A stretch of 64,000 bases of DNA, from assembly GCF_002556635.1 (NCBI RefSeq), contig NZ_MWMO01000009.1, forward strand, positions 1 to 64,000. The letters run 5' to 3'. The translations under genes were made by a program, and so were the position numbers. The first letter of the stretch is position 1. Each line of letters begins with the position of its first letter. Source of the DNA: Novosphingobium sp. PC22D (GTDB lineage Bacteria > Pseudomonadota > Alphaproteobacteria > Sphingomonadales > Sphingomonadaceae). The notes beneath the pieces are model-generated. The model was not told the origin of the DNA and made no database searches. It worked only from the letters and a program-made list of their open reading frames with translations. Shown here one piece after another: positions 55,627 to 63,859 of the stretch.

Positions 55627-57009
55627 TCACGCCTCGGGCCGTGGTATTTGAACCTTACGATCCGTCCAGCCCACGGCTTCTTCCAGCATCAGTCCCAGCC
55701 CGAGTAGCGCGTCGTCCCCGCCGCGCGCTGTCCAGAACATCGCGCCGACGGGCAGGCCTTGGTCGCAGCGGAACAGGGGTAAGGAGATCGCGGGAAAGCC
55801 GCCGATATTCTGCAACTGGGTGTAGTTCACATGTCGAAAGTGATCGGCCCACAGCGCTTCGAATGGCCGGTCCGGGGCCAACTGGCCGAGCGGAGGAGCC
55901 GTGTCGCTGGCTACCGGGCTCAGCACCATGTCGAAGCGCCGCCAGAAGCGTTCCAGATCGCGGTGCATGGCGTCCGAACAGGACAGGGCTTCGGCAAGCG
56001 TTTCCGGGTTCACCGTTTCACGCAGGGCGGCCAACCCCAGCGTCCACGGTTCCAGCAGGGCTTTCGCGGGTTCCGGCGTGCGATCGAAGACCTCTCCGGC
56101 AGCGTGAACCCACAGCGTTTCGAATGCCCGGCGGATGGCCGCCCCGTCGAGCGGCGGTTGCGAAGGTTCCACATGGTGACCGAGCGCTTCGCACAATGCG
56201 CCGGCCTTGGTCAGCGCGGCGGCCACGTCCGGTGCGGGCGGCAGGCCGTCAAGGCCGATCGGGTACAGCGCGATGCGCAATTCTCGTTCCGGACGCGTTG
56301 CGCCGGGCGGCTGTGCGCGCAGGAATTGCGCGGCCCAGATGGTATCGCGCATCGAGCGGCCATAGAGCGCGTCACTCGTCAGCAGATCGTCGACAAGCGA
56401 CGGCCCACGCGCGCGCAGGTTCCACCCCCGGCCGGGTTTGAAGCCGATTATCCCGCAGTGCGCCGCCGGAATCCGGATGGAGCCGCCGCCATCGCTCGCC
56501 GTTGCGAACGGCACCATCGCGGTGGCTACCGCCACGGCGGCGCCGCCGCTGGAGCCGCCGCTGCCCCGGTCCGGCTGGCAGGGATTTCGCGTCGGGCCGT
56601 AAAGCAGCGCCTCGCTGGTTCCCATCAGGCCGAATTCGGGCATGCAGGACATGCCGCAGGGAACGAGCCCGGCCTCATCCATCCGGCGGACAAAGGGAAA
56701 CTTGCGTCGGCCGACGGCGGTCAGGCGCGATCGCGATCCCGAGACAAGCGGGAACCCGGGATACTCCATCGAGGCCTTCAGCAGATAGGGCACGCCGGCC
56801 ATCGGGGCATTGCGATCGACCGTCGCGGCCGCTTCGCGCGCATGGCCGAACGCACGATGGCTCACTGCGTTCACGCCGGGGTCCATTTCCTCGATCCGCG
56901 CAATCGCGGCGTCGACCGGCGCGGTTGGCGGCACTTCGCGTTTGCGGACGAGTTCGGCCTGACCGTGCGCGTCCAGTACGCTGATCGCGCGCAGATCGTT
57001 TGCGTTCAT
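55627..57009 (-). CDS. amidase signature family hydrolase
   Basis: The 460-aa enzyme has the Ser-cisSer-Lys triad: Lys in YLLKASMEYPG, cis-Ser in GSGGSSGGAAVAVA, and nucleophile Ser in ASDGGGSIRIPA. It should hydrolyse a carboxamide. The N-terminus (ATG at 57009) overlaps the upstream PepSY gene (ATGA), so it is translated in an operon with the PepSY, porin and PLP-enzyme genes. The substrate could be an amide that the operon imports. No GatCAB partners are present, so a tRNA-dependent role is unlikely. Confidence 0.88.
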   Translation of the reverse strand: MNANDLRAISVLDAHGQAELVRKREVPPTAPVDAAIARIEEMDPGVNAVSHRAFGHAREAAATVDRNAPMAGVPYLLKASMEYPGFPLVSGSRSRLTAVGRRKFPFVRRMDEAGLVPCGMSCMPEFGLMGTSEALLYGPTRNPCQPDRGSGGSSGGAAVAVATAMVPFATASDGGGSIRIPAAHCGIIGFKPGRGWNLRARGPSLVDDLLTSDALYGRSMRDTIWAAQFLRAQPPGATRPERELRIALYPIGLDGLPPAPDVAAALTKAGALCEALGHHVEPSQPPLDGAAIRRAFETLWVHAAGEVFDRTPEPAKALLEPWTLGLAALRETVNPETLAEALSCSDAMHRDLERFWRRFDMVLSPVASDTAPPLGQLAPDRPFEALWADHFRHVNYTQLQNIGGFPAISLPLFRCDQGLPVGAMFWTARGGDDALLGLGLMLEEAVGWTDRKVQIPRPEA

Positions 57010-58079
57010 GGTCTGCGGACTTTCCGGGCCCGCCACAGCAGCCACCCGGTCACCGTCATCGTCGCCAGCCACAGCCCGACCGCCAGCACCAGCACGCGTC
57101 CCGCCGTGCCTCCCGCTCCGCCGCTGTGCAGCGGAAACAGCGCTGCCATGAGGGCTTGCGGTCCCGACATTTCGCTGGCGGGGAAGCGGCCTCGCACCGT
57201 TCCGGTCCCCGCGTCGACGAACACCATGCTGGCGCCGTAGGCGCGCGCCAGTTCGCCGGGCTCCTTCAGTCGCACCGCGTAGGTCCGGTCGGTCTCGGTT
57301 GGCAGCTTTACCGCCGTCAGAGTGCTTCCGGGGATTTCGGCCAGGGCGCGGTGCACCGCCTCGGCAAGGCCGATGTCGCCGCCGTGGGGCACGGTCGGAC
57401 TAGCGAGCGCCGGGTCGTCGATCCCGGCGAGGCTTTCAATCGGCTTGTTGAAGGCGAGGAGCACGCCGGAGCCCACCGTCAGCAGGGCAGGCAAGGCGGC
57501 AATCAGGCCGATGGCGCGATGCCAGCCGTAGAGCCGAGTGGGCAGGGGGCCGGCTTTGCGCGGCACGAGGGCCTTGCGCCAGGTTCCCGTCCGCGGCAGC
57601 GCCATGGCCAGGCCCACCGCCAGATTGCTCAGCAGCAGCAAGCCGCTGACGCCGAGAAGCCACCGTCCGAACGGCGGGACAAGCAGATCGTGGTGCAGGC
57701 TCACCAGTGTTCCGGTCACGCCGCGCGCGCCTTCGGGTCGCACGCGCAAGGGCGCGCCGTCCCCGGCGATCCGGATCGTTTCTCCGGCTCGCGTCGCGGA
57801 GCCCGAAATGAACATGTCGAACCGGTCGGCGAGCCCGTCGCTGGTCCACAGGGCGGTTACCCGGCGGCCCGAGCCGTCTGAATTGACGGCAGCGATCCGC
57901 TGCCCGATCGCCCCAAGGTCGGTGGGTCGGTGCGCCGCGGATGCCGAAAGATCGCTCAGTTCCCAGTGGAACACGATCAGCGTCCCGGTAGTCGCCTGAA
58001 ACAGCCAGAGCACGCCTGCCGCCAGTCCGAGTTGGCGATGCAGCGTTGCCATTCGCCGCCGCGTTCCTGCCGTCAGCAT
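57006..58079 (-). CDS. PepSY-associated membrane protein, second copy
   Basis: The 357-aa protein has the PepSY_TM layout: LHRQLGLAAGVLWLFQATTGTLIVFHWELS, a periplasmic domain, VSLHHDLLVPPFGRWLLGVSGLLLLSNLAVGL, RLYGWHRAIGLIAALPALLTVGSGVLLAF and a final helix near FPLHSGGAGGTAGRVLVLAVGLWLATMTVTGWLLW. The paired His residues suggest heme-dependent electron transfer, as in ferric reductases. It is coupled to the amidase gene and distinct from the PepSY gene at 49973. Its place in an amino-acid catabolic operon is unusual. Confidence 0.85.
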   Translation of the reverse strand: MLTAGTRRRMATLHRQLGLAAGVLWLFQATTGTLIVFHWELSDLSASAAHRPTDLGAIGQRIAAVNSDGSGRRVTALWTSDGLADRFDMFISGSATRAGETIRIAGDGAPLRVRPEGARGVTGTLVSLHHDLLVPPFGRWLLGVSGLLLLSNLAVGLAMALPRTGTWRKALVPRKAGPLPTRLYGWHRAIGLIAALPALLTVGSGVLLAFNKPIESLAGIDDPALASPTVPHGGDIGLAEAVHRALAEIPGSTLTAVKLPTETDRTYAVRLKEPGELARAYGASMVFVDAGTGTVRGRFPASEMSGPQALMAALFPLHSGGAGGTAGRVLVLAVGLWLATMTVTGWLLWRARKVRRP

Positions 58080-58124
58080 CGCGGCGTCACTTTTGCGTGC
58101 TCGTGCGTTGGCGGCATGTCGCGC

Positions 58125-59504
58125 TCAGAACGCGAAGACGGCATTGAGCCGCAGCCTGTCGAGCCAGTCCCTCGCAGCGCCCGGACTGGCCGGGTCCGAG
58201 GCAAGCGGGCGATAGTGATAAAGGATCAGGTTTAGCTGTGTGTTTGCGCGCAACGCGTAATCGAGTGCGATCTGGTGCAGCCGGTAACTTGTGGCGAGGC
58301 CGATGTTGTCGTGGCTGAACGCTGCGAAGACCGCGTCCGCTTCGGCCTGCATATAGCCATAGCTCATCCGCAGCCCGCCAGCTTGCGCGGTGCTTCCCGC
58401 GCTGAGCTGCGCGAAATAGCCGGTGTCCGCGCCGGTCGCGGCGCCGAAGTTGTGAACTGTCTCGGCGGTTGCCGAGACCGGCCAGTCGACGCCGAACCCG
58501 TCGAACCGCGCGATGGCGATCACGTCGAGCAGGTCGAAGTCCGAGAGATAGCTGCCATCGCGCGCGCGCAGGTTGGAGCGGAAGTCGCCGGCATCCGCCC
58601 CGGCGAGCGCTGAGAGGTGATAATCGTAGTAGCCTGCCGTAAGACTGGCGGACCAAAACGGCGAAAGCCGGCCGCCGAGGGTTACCTGCCCACCGAGCAT
58701 ATCGCTGCCGTGGCCGCCCGCCGCCTCAGAAACGATCGAATAGAGCGCGGTCGCTTCCGCTTTCAGACCCCTGCTGCCGAGCGGAGCGGAGACGCTGGCG
58801 CCGAGACCTTCGGGGTTGAAGTCCCCGTCCCAGACAAGCTCGGTGCCGCGAAGGGGAAGGGCGAACTTGCCGCCGGTCAGCAACAGGTCGCCGAAGCGCG
58901 CTTCGACATAGGCCCGGTCGAGACTGACGGTCAGGTCGTCGACGAAATCGCCCACGGTCACGTCGGCTGTATTGGGGTCGTCGGGATCGCCGGTCACGAG
59001 GCGCGCGCCGACGGTAACGTTACGGTCGAGCGCATAGCGGGCGCCAAGCCGCGCGCGCATCACGGTTCGCGAACGATCGCGTGCGTCCTTGTCCGACCAG
59101 TTGAATTCCTGCCGCAGCCGCAAGTCGCCGGAGACGGAAAGCCGAGACGGTTCGGTTGCCGGACGGACGCCTTGCGCCGGAAACGGCGGGGCGGCGGCGG
59201 GCGATGCCGGGCTCGCAACGACTGGAGCCCGATACGTGGCCGCGAAGGCCTCGCCCCGTGTCGCCGGGGCCTGGTTCGCGGCGGCCAGACCGCGTACGGT
59301 CCGTTCGAGTTCCGCGATGCGCGCGTCCTGCTCGGCAACCTTGCGCTGCAAAGCTTCGACGTCCCCCGCCGCGTCTTGCGCCGCCGCGCGAACCGGCGTG
59401 AGCACCGAAGCGCCGAGCAGCAGCATCGCGCCGATTCGGACGCGCGATTTGGCGCGCGCAGGGTTCATCGCTCGAAGCCGGGGCTTCGGGACAAGGGATC
59501 GCAT
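58125..59504 (-). CDS. putative outer-membrane porin with coiled-coil N-terminus
   Basis: The 459-aa protein has a signal region (VRIGAMLLLGASVLTPVRAAAQ), a short coiled coil (DVEALQRKVAEQDARIAELERTVRGL), a Pro/Ala linker, then SVSGDLRLRQEFNWSDKDARDRSRTVMRARLGARYAL and a beta barrel ending in LNAVFAF. This is the Porin_5-like putative porin type. AGGAAG precedes the ATG at 59504. It would let a small hydrophilic solute cross the outer membrane. It is in the operon between the PLP enzyme and the PepSY gene. Confidence 0.85.
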   Translation of the reverse strand: MRSLVPKPRLRAMNPARAKSRVRIGAMLLLGASVLTPVRAAAQDAAGDVEALQRKVAEQDARIAELERTVRGLAAANQAPATRGEAFAATYRAPVVASPASPAAAPPFPAQGVRPATEPSRLSVSGDLRLRQEFNWSDKDARDRSRTVMRARLGARYALDRNVTVGARLVTGDPDDPNTADVTVGDFVDDLTVSLDRAYVEARFGDLLLTGGKFALPLRGTELVWDGDFNPEGLGASVSAPLGSRGLKAEATALYSIVSEAAGGHGSDMLGGQVTLGGRLSPFWSASLTAGYYDYHLSALAGADAGDFRSNLRARDGSYLSDFDLLDVIAIARFDGFGVDWPVSATAETVHNFGAATGADTGYFAQLSAGSTAQAGGLRMSYGYMQAEADAVFAAFSHDNIGLATSYRLHQIALDYALRANTQLNLILYHYRPLASDPASPGAARDWLDRLRLNAVFAF

Positions 59505-59530
59505 AGGTTCTTCCTGATTTGCCGGGCGGC

Positions 59531-60658
59531 TTACCAGTGTGAAAAGCGCTCCCAGCGAGCGACCACCAGCCCGTCGGCAATCACATTGTACGCGGGGAAC
59601 TGAGCGGCGGTGGCGCAAGCGTGATTGGGCAGGATGCGCAGCCGGGTTCCGATCGGGAACCGGTCCGGGTCGATCGGCTGCCCCGAGCGGCTGGTGATGA
59701 TGCCATGCTCCTGATTGGCCGAAGAGATCACCAGATCCCCGATCGGCGTGCCGTAACGGTCACACACGAGGCCGAAGCCCATGTCCATCGCTTGGTTCTG
59801 AGTGCCCCGGTCGCGTGACATTGCCATCCATCCGGCGTCCACCAGCAGCCAGCCTCGCTCGGGCTTGTGGCCGATGACGCTGGTGAGCACGCTGATCGCG
59901 ATTTCGTCGACGGTGCAAGCACTTACTCCGGCCATCACCAGATCCTGAAAGACGTAGACACCGGCGCGAAGCTCGGTCACGCCGTCCAGGCTTTCCGCGA
60001 AAAGGGCTGTCGGCGTCGAACCCATGCTGACGATCTTGCATGTCAGGCCCGCGTCGCGCAGCATCGTTGCAGCGGCCACGATGCCGTCCCGCTCCATGCG
60101 CGCGTAGCGACGGATCTCCTCGTGCGTGCGGGCATCGTAGGAACCTCCGGCGTGAGTTAGCACGCCGACGAGATTCGGGCCGAGCCTGCGCCCGATCTCC
60201 ACGATCAGAGGATCGTCCGGGCTGAGACCGCCGCGATGTCCGTCGGTGTCGATCTCTATCAGAGTCGGCACCGCCAGTTCCTCGCGGCCGGCAAATTCCG
60301 CCACGGCTTCGGCGGTGGCGAGACTGTCGAGAATGATCGTCATCTGCGCGCCCGCGCGGATCAGCGCCGCCACCCGGGGGAGCTTGGCCGGCGCGATGCC
60401 GACGGCATAGAGAATGTCGCGATAGCCGGCCTGATGAAAACGCTCCGCTTCCTGAAGCGTGGAAACGGTTATCGGATCGTCTTCCCCGGCGACCATTCGC
60501 GCGACCGGGATGCACTTGTTGGTCTTCAAGTGCGGGCGAAGCCTGACATGCGGAAACCGGGCGGCCTGCGCACGCATGCGTTCGATATTGGCGAGCATGC
60601 GCGCGCGATCGAGAAGCAAGGCGGGCGTGAAAAGGCTGTCTAGGCTGGCGGACTGCAT
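59531..60658 (-). CDS. D-serine dehydratase/D-threonine aldolase family PLP enzyme
   Basis: The 375-aa fold-type III enzyme has the PLP Lys in RPHLKTNKCIP (Lys45) and, near the C-terminus, the metal pair His346-x-Cys348 in ILPNHACATAAQFP. A His-x-Cys pair is characteristic of the D-serine dehydratase subgroup, which includes bacterial D-threo-3-hydroxyaspartate dehydratase (about 380 aa). Aldolases of the family, including BhcC, use His-x-Asp. It should therefore eliminate ammonia from a D-3-hydroxy amino acid. It leads the minus-strand operon and faces a LysR gene. I start at 60658. Confidence 0.82.
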   Translation of the reverse strand: MQSASLDSLFTPALLLDRARMLANIERMRAQAARFPHVRLRPHLKTNKCIPVARMVAGEDDPITVSTLQEAERFHQAGYRDILYAVGIAPAKLPRVAALIRAGAQMTIILDSLATAEAVAEFAGREELAVPTLIEIDTDGHRGGLSPDDPLIVEIGRRLGPNLVGVLTHAGGSYDARTHEEIRRYARMERDGIVAAATMLRDAGLTCKIVSMGSTPTALFAESLDGVTELRAGVYVFQDLVMAGVSACTVDEIAISVLTSVIGHKPERGWLLVDAGWMAMSRDRGTQNQAMDMGFGLVCDRYGTPIGDLVISSANQEHGIITSRSGQPIDPDRFPIGTRLRILPNHACATAAQFPAYNVIADGLVVARWERFSHW

Positions 60659-60695
60659 AACCGGCTCGAAATGGCGAATTGAAGAGAGTGCATCA

Positions 60696-60722
60696 TTGCC
60701 GCGCGGGATCGCGCTGCGGCAA
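60696..60722. promoter_or_regulatory. inverted repeat in the PLP enzyme-LysR gap
   Basis: TTGCCGC-N13-GCGGCAA forms perfect 7-bp arms 38-64 bases upstream of the PLP enzyme start. The size is compatible with a dimeric regulator site. Confidence 0.4.
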
Positions 60723-60731
60723 GGGTTAAAG

Positions 60732-60755
60732 GCTAATGGAGCCATAGCGATTAGC
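60732..60755. promoter_or_regulatory. candidate LysR binding site
   Basis: GCTAAT-N12-ATTAGC forms perfect 6-bp arms just before the LysR coding region, close to the T-N11-A pattern recognised by LysR proteins. It lies 50 bases upstream of the start I prefer (60805). Confidence 0.4.
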
Positions 60756-60804
60756 AATGGCGAAGGCGGCGGTTGCCAGCTTCATGGCGGCGCCATACCA
60801 TGGA

Positions 60805-61818
60805 ATGATGACCGATCCCGCCCCGCGAGACGAGCAGGACAGCAATCGTCTCGATCCCCAGATGCTCTCCGATTTGTGGATTTTTCGCGCGGCCGCCCGG
60901 TCGCGGTCTTTCACGTCGGCGGCCCGCAAGCTGGGGGTTACGCAAGGGGCGGTGAGCCAGCGCGTGCTCCGCCTCGAAGGCCGGCTCGGAACCTTGCTGT
61001 TCTCCCGCCAGAACGGCGGTCTGGTGCTGACCGACGCGGGGGAAGCGATGCTGCAGGCGATGAACGAAACCGCGCTGACGCTGACCAACGTGCTCAGCCG
61101 GTTCGATCGCGTGCAGCGTCGTTCGCTGGTGGTGAGCTGCGTTCCGTCGCTCGCCACCCAGTGGCTCGTTCCGCTGCTCGACGAGTTCTATGACCGACAT
61201 CCCGATGTCGAACTGTTCATCCGCGCGGACATCGCCATGCCCAGCGTGGAGCGCATGGAGGAGGAGGGGATCGACATCATCGTCGATTACCGCCTCGACC
61301 AGCCCGGAGACCTGCAGCAACTGGCGAGCTTTCAGGAACTGATCCTGCCGGTCTGTTCGCGCGACTATCGCGAGACAATGGAAACGGCGGGCGAGGCGGT
61401 GGGGGGAGCTGCCGCGATCACCCGGCTGCACGACAACGTCCCGTGGGTGGGCGGCCCGAGGGATTTCGAATGGCAGGAATGGAGCAAGGCCAGCCCGCTA
61501 TGGCGTGACCATGCGATTGCCGAACGGCAATTCAACCTGGCCCACCTCGCATACCACGCGGCCCGTTGCGGGCAGGGCGTCGCGATCGGGCGCACGGTGA
61601 TCGTTGCCGGCCTGATGGAATCGGGCGAACTGGTTCCCGCAAGCGATCTGCCGCCCGTTGCGGGCGCGCAATATCGTATAATGGCCAATCGTCCCGGCAA
61701 CGCGCAATCGCCCGTGCGCAAGTTCGCGAGCTGGCTCGTCGACAAGATGGAGCAAAGCCAGACCCGGGCCATGGCATGCGTTTCGGCCAAAAACGGCAGC
61801 GCCTGCACGATCGGCTAA
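60805..61818 (+). CDS. LysR family transcriptional regulator
   Basis: The 337-aa regulator has a winged helix-turn-helix (SDLWIFRAAARSRSFTSAARKLGVTQGAVSQRVLRLEGRLGTLLF) and a LysR substrate-binding domain (RRSLVVSCVPSLATQWLVPLLDEFYDRHPDVELFIRADI, typical of the GcvA/AmpR-like group). I prefer 60805, because earlier starts overlap a palindrome that looks like its operator. It is divergent from the PLP-enzyme operon and points toward the dehydratase gene, 57 bases downstream. It probably controls both, responding to an amino-acid-like ligand. Confidence 0.88.
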   Translation: MMTDPAPRDEQDSNRLDPQMLSDLWIFRAAARSRSFTSAARKLGVTQGAVSQRVLRLEGRLGTLLFSRQNGGLVLTDAGEAMLQAMNETALTLTNVLSRFDRVQRRSLVVSCVPSLATQWLVPLLDEFYDRHPDVELFIRADIAMPSVERMEEEGIDIIVDYRLDQPGDLQQLASFQELILPVCSRDYRETMETAGEAVGGAAAITRLHDNVPWVGGPRDFEWQEWSKASPLWRDHAIAERQFNLAHLAYHAARCGQGVAIGRTVIVAGLMESGELVPASDLPPVAGAQYRIMANRPGNAQSPVRKFASWLVDKMEQSQTRAMACVSAKNGSACTIG

Positions 61819-61875
61819 TCACCCCAATAGCGTTTCGCCGGTTCCGCCGTGCCGCACGAATTGTCATGGGGCGGC

Positions 61876-62862
61876 ATGATCGACCAAAATCGCGAATCGC
61901 TGGCCATCTCTTTCGACGACGTTGTCGCCGCTTCCCGTCGGATCGCCGGATACGTCCATCGCACGCCGGTTCTGACCTCGCGCAGATTGAATGCCATCCT
62001 CGACGCGCAAGTCTTCTTCAAATGCGAGAACCTGCAACGGATCGGCGCTTTCAAGGCGCGCGGCGCGCATAACGCCGTCCTGTCGCTGGACGATGAACGC
62101 GCCGCGGCGGGCGTGGTGACACATTCGTCCGGAAATCATGCCGCGGCGCTTGCGCTTGCGGCGTCCAGCCGGGGGAGCACCGCGGCAATCGTCATGCCGG
62201 AGAACGCTCCGGCGGCGAAAGTGATGTCGGTCCGCCGGCTGGGCGGAGAAGTCCATTTCTGTGCCCCGACCATCGCCGCGCGCGAAGCGGCGGCGGCCGG
62301 GCTGGTCGAGGAACGCGGCGCCACGCTCGTTCATCCCTACAACGATCCGCTGGTCATTGCGGGGCAGGGGACGGCGGCGATGGAACTGATCGAGGACTAT
62401 CCGGCGCTCGATGCCGTGATGGCACCGGTGGGCGGTGGCGGACTGATGGCCGGAACCGCCACGGCGGCGCGGGCGATGGCGCCGTCGATCCGCATCCTCG
62501 CCACCGAGCCCGCGCAGGCCGACGACGCCTGGCGCTCATGGTCGGGCGGAACGCTCGATCCGGGCGATCCGCCCGATACCATCGCGGACGGCTTGCGCAC
62601 CACGCTGGGCGATCTCAACCTGCCGATCCTGCGCGCGTTGCTCGATGATTTCGCCACCGTGAGCGAGCAGGCGATCGTCGAAGCGATGCGGCTTGTCTGG
62701 GAAATCATGAAGATCGTCATCGAGCCGAGCAGCGCCGTGCCCGTCGCCGCCCTGCTCGAACGCAAGTTCGATCTGCGCGACGCGAAAGTGGGCGTCATCC
62801 TCACGGGGGGCAATGTCGATCTCGGTCTGCTGCCGTGGCAGCGCGCGCCCGAGTCTCGATAG
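61876..62862 (+). CDS. serine/threonine dehydratase-like PLP enzyme (serine racemase/hydroxyaspartate dehydratase type)
   Basis: The 328-aa fold-type II enzyme has the PLP Lys60 in QRIGAFKARGAHNA, the substrate-loop SSGNHAAALALAAS (84 onwards), and the phosphate-binding GGGGLMAG. No C-terminal ACT regulatory domain is present, so it belongs to the short, catabolic or racemase group with L-threo-3-hydroxyaspartate dehydratase, BhcB and serine racemase. The ATG at 61876 is chosen over a GTG at 61849. Dehydration of a 3-hydroxy amino acid is expected. It follows LysR on the same strand. Confidence 0.85.
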   Translation: MIDQNRESLAISFDDVVAASRRIAGYVHRTPVLTSRRLNAILDAQVFFKCENLQRIGAFKARGAHNAVLSLDDERAAAGVVTHSSGNHAAALALAASSRGSTAAIVMPENAPAAKVMSVRRLGGEVHFCAPTIAAREAAAAGLVEERGATLVHPYNDPLVIAGQGTAAMELIEDYPALDAVMAPVGGGGLMAGTATAARAMAPSIRILATEPAQADDAWRSWSGGTLDPGDPPDTIADGLRTTLGDLNLPILRALLDDFATVSEQAIVEAMRLVWEIMKIVIEPSSAVPVAALLERKFDLRDAKVGVILTGGNVDLGLLPWQRAPESR

Positions 62863-62896
62863 CGCTGCCGCGTCTCCTCCGCCGGGAGAGCGCGTC

Positions 62897-63859
62897 TCAG
62901 AACGGAACCTGCCGAACCCTTCCGGCCTCGCGGGCGCGATCGAGCACCAGCGCTGCAATCGCGATGTCCTGAATGCCGATGCCCGAACTGTCGTAGATCG
63001 TGATCATGTCGGCGGCGGTGCGACCGGGGGAATCGCCATTGATGACCGCACCGATCGGCACGATCCGATCTGCGCAAGGGGTGGCCGCAAGATACTGGAA
63101 TTCTCCGATTTCCAGCGACTGAGCCGGTGCGTCGGCGAACAGCGCGGCTCTACGTGACAGTTCGGGCGGCAATTCCTGTTTTCCGGGGCCGTCCGCGCCC
63201 ATCGTTGAAATATGCGTGCCGGGGCCGATCAGCCCCGCCGCGAACAACGGCGCGCGCGATGCGGTGGCGGTCACGACGATGTCGGCGGTGGGAAGCGCGG
63301 TTTCCGGTGTGGCCGCACGTGCCGCGATCCCGGCTTCGGCAAGACGCCGGACCAGTCGCAGCGTCTGTTCGTCGCTCCGGCCGCAGACCGCGATTTCGGC
63401 AAGCGGCCGCACCAGCGTGATGGCGAGCACGTCGTGATAGGCCTGATTGCCCGTGCCGACGACGGCTAGACGCGATGCATCGGGCCGCGCCAGCAGGTCC
63501 ACGCCGACGGCGTCCGACGCCGCCGTTCGCAATGCGTTGAGCCAGGTCGCCTCGACGATGGCGCAGGGAAAGCCGGTCTTGTCGTCGAGCAGGATCGTCG
63601 TTGAGCCGTGGCTGGGCAGGCCGGCCTGGCGATTGTCGGGCCAGAAGCTGCCGATCTTGAGCCCCGGATAGCCGCTCGCGCTGTCATAGGCGGCCTTCAC
63701 GCCGAACCGCGTGGACGGGTCGGAGCCTTGTCCGCGCATGGAGGGAAAGAGCAGCGCATCGCCGCGATGGAATGCGGCGAGCGCGGCCCGCATCGCCGCG
63801 ATCGCATCGGCATGGCTTACCAGCTCGCGGGCGGTTTCGCCGTCGATCAGCTCTATCAT
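62897..63859 (-). CDS. ornithine cyclodeaminase/mu-crystallin family protein
   Basis: The 320-aa enzyme has the family core: FGVKAAYDSASGYPGLKIGSFW, then TWLNALRTAASDAVGVDLLARPD, the NAD(P) loop LAVVGTGNQAYHD, and STMGADGPGKQELPPEL. Members include ornithine cyclodeaminase, alanine dehydrogenase and the iminosuccinate reductase BhcD, which turns iminosuccinate into aspartate. Given the hydroxyamino-acid dehydratases beside it, an imine reductase role is attractive. It is convergent with the dehydratase gene. Its ATG overlaps the stop of the upstream hydrolase gene (ATGA). Confidence 0.85.
   Translation of the reverse strand: MIELIDGETARELVSHADAIAAMRAALAAFHRGDALLFPSMRGQGSDPSTRFGVKAAYDSASGYPGLKIGSFWPDNRQAGLPSHGSTTILLDDKTGFPCAIVEATWLNALRTAASDAVGVDLLARPDASRLAVVGTGNQAYHDVLAITLVRPLAEIAVCGRSDEQTLRLVRRLAEAGIAARAATPETALPTADIVVTATASRAPLFAAGLIGPGTHISTMGADGPGKQELPPELSRRAALFADAPAQSLEIGEFQYLAATPCADRIVPIGAVINGDSPGRTAADMITIYDSSGIGIQDIAIAALVLDRAREAGRVRQVPF

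Noticed and set aside
59531..63859. Complete beta-hydroxyaspartate cycle
   Set aside because: No aspartate-glyoxylate aminotransferase is visible, the regulator is LysR not IclR, and the aldolase-like enzyme has His-x-Cys. Only a related pathway is proposed.
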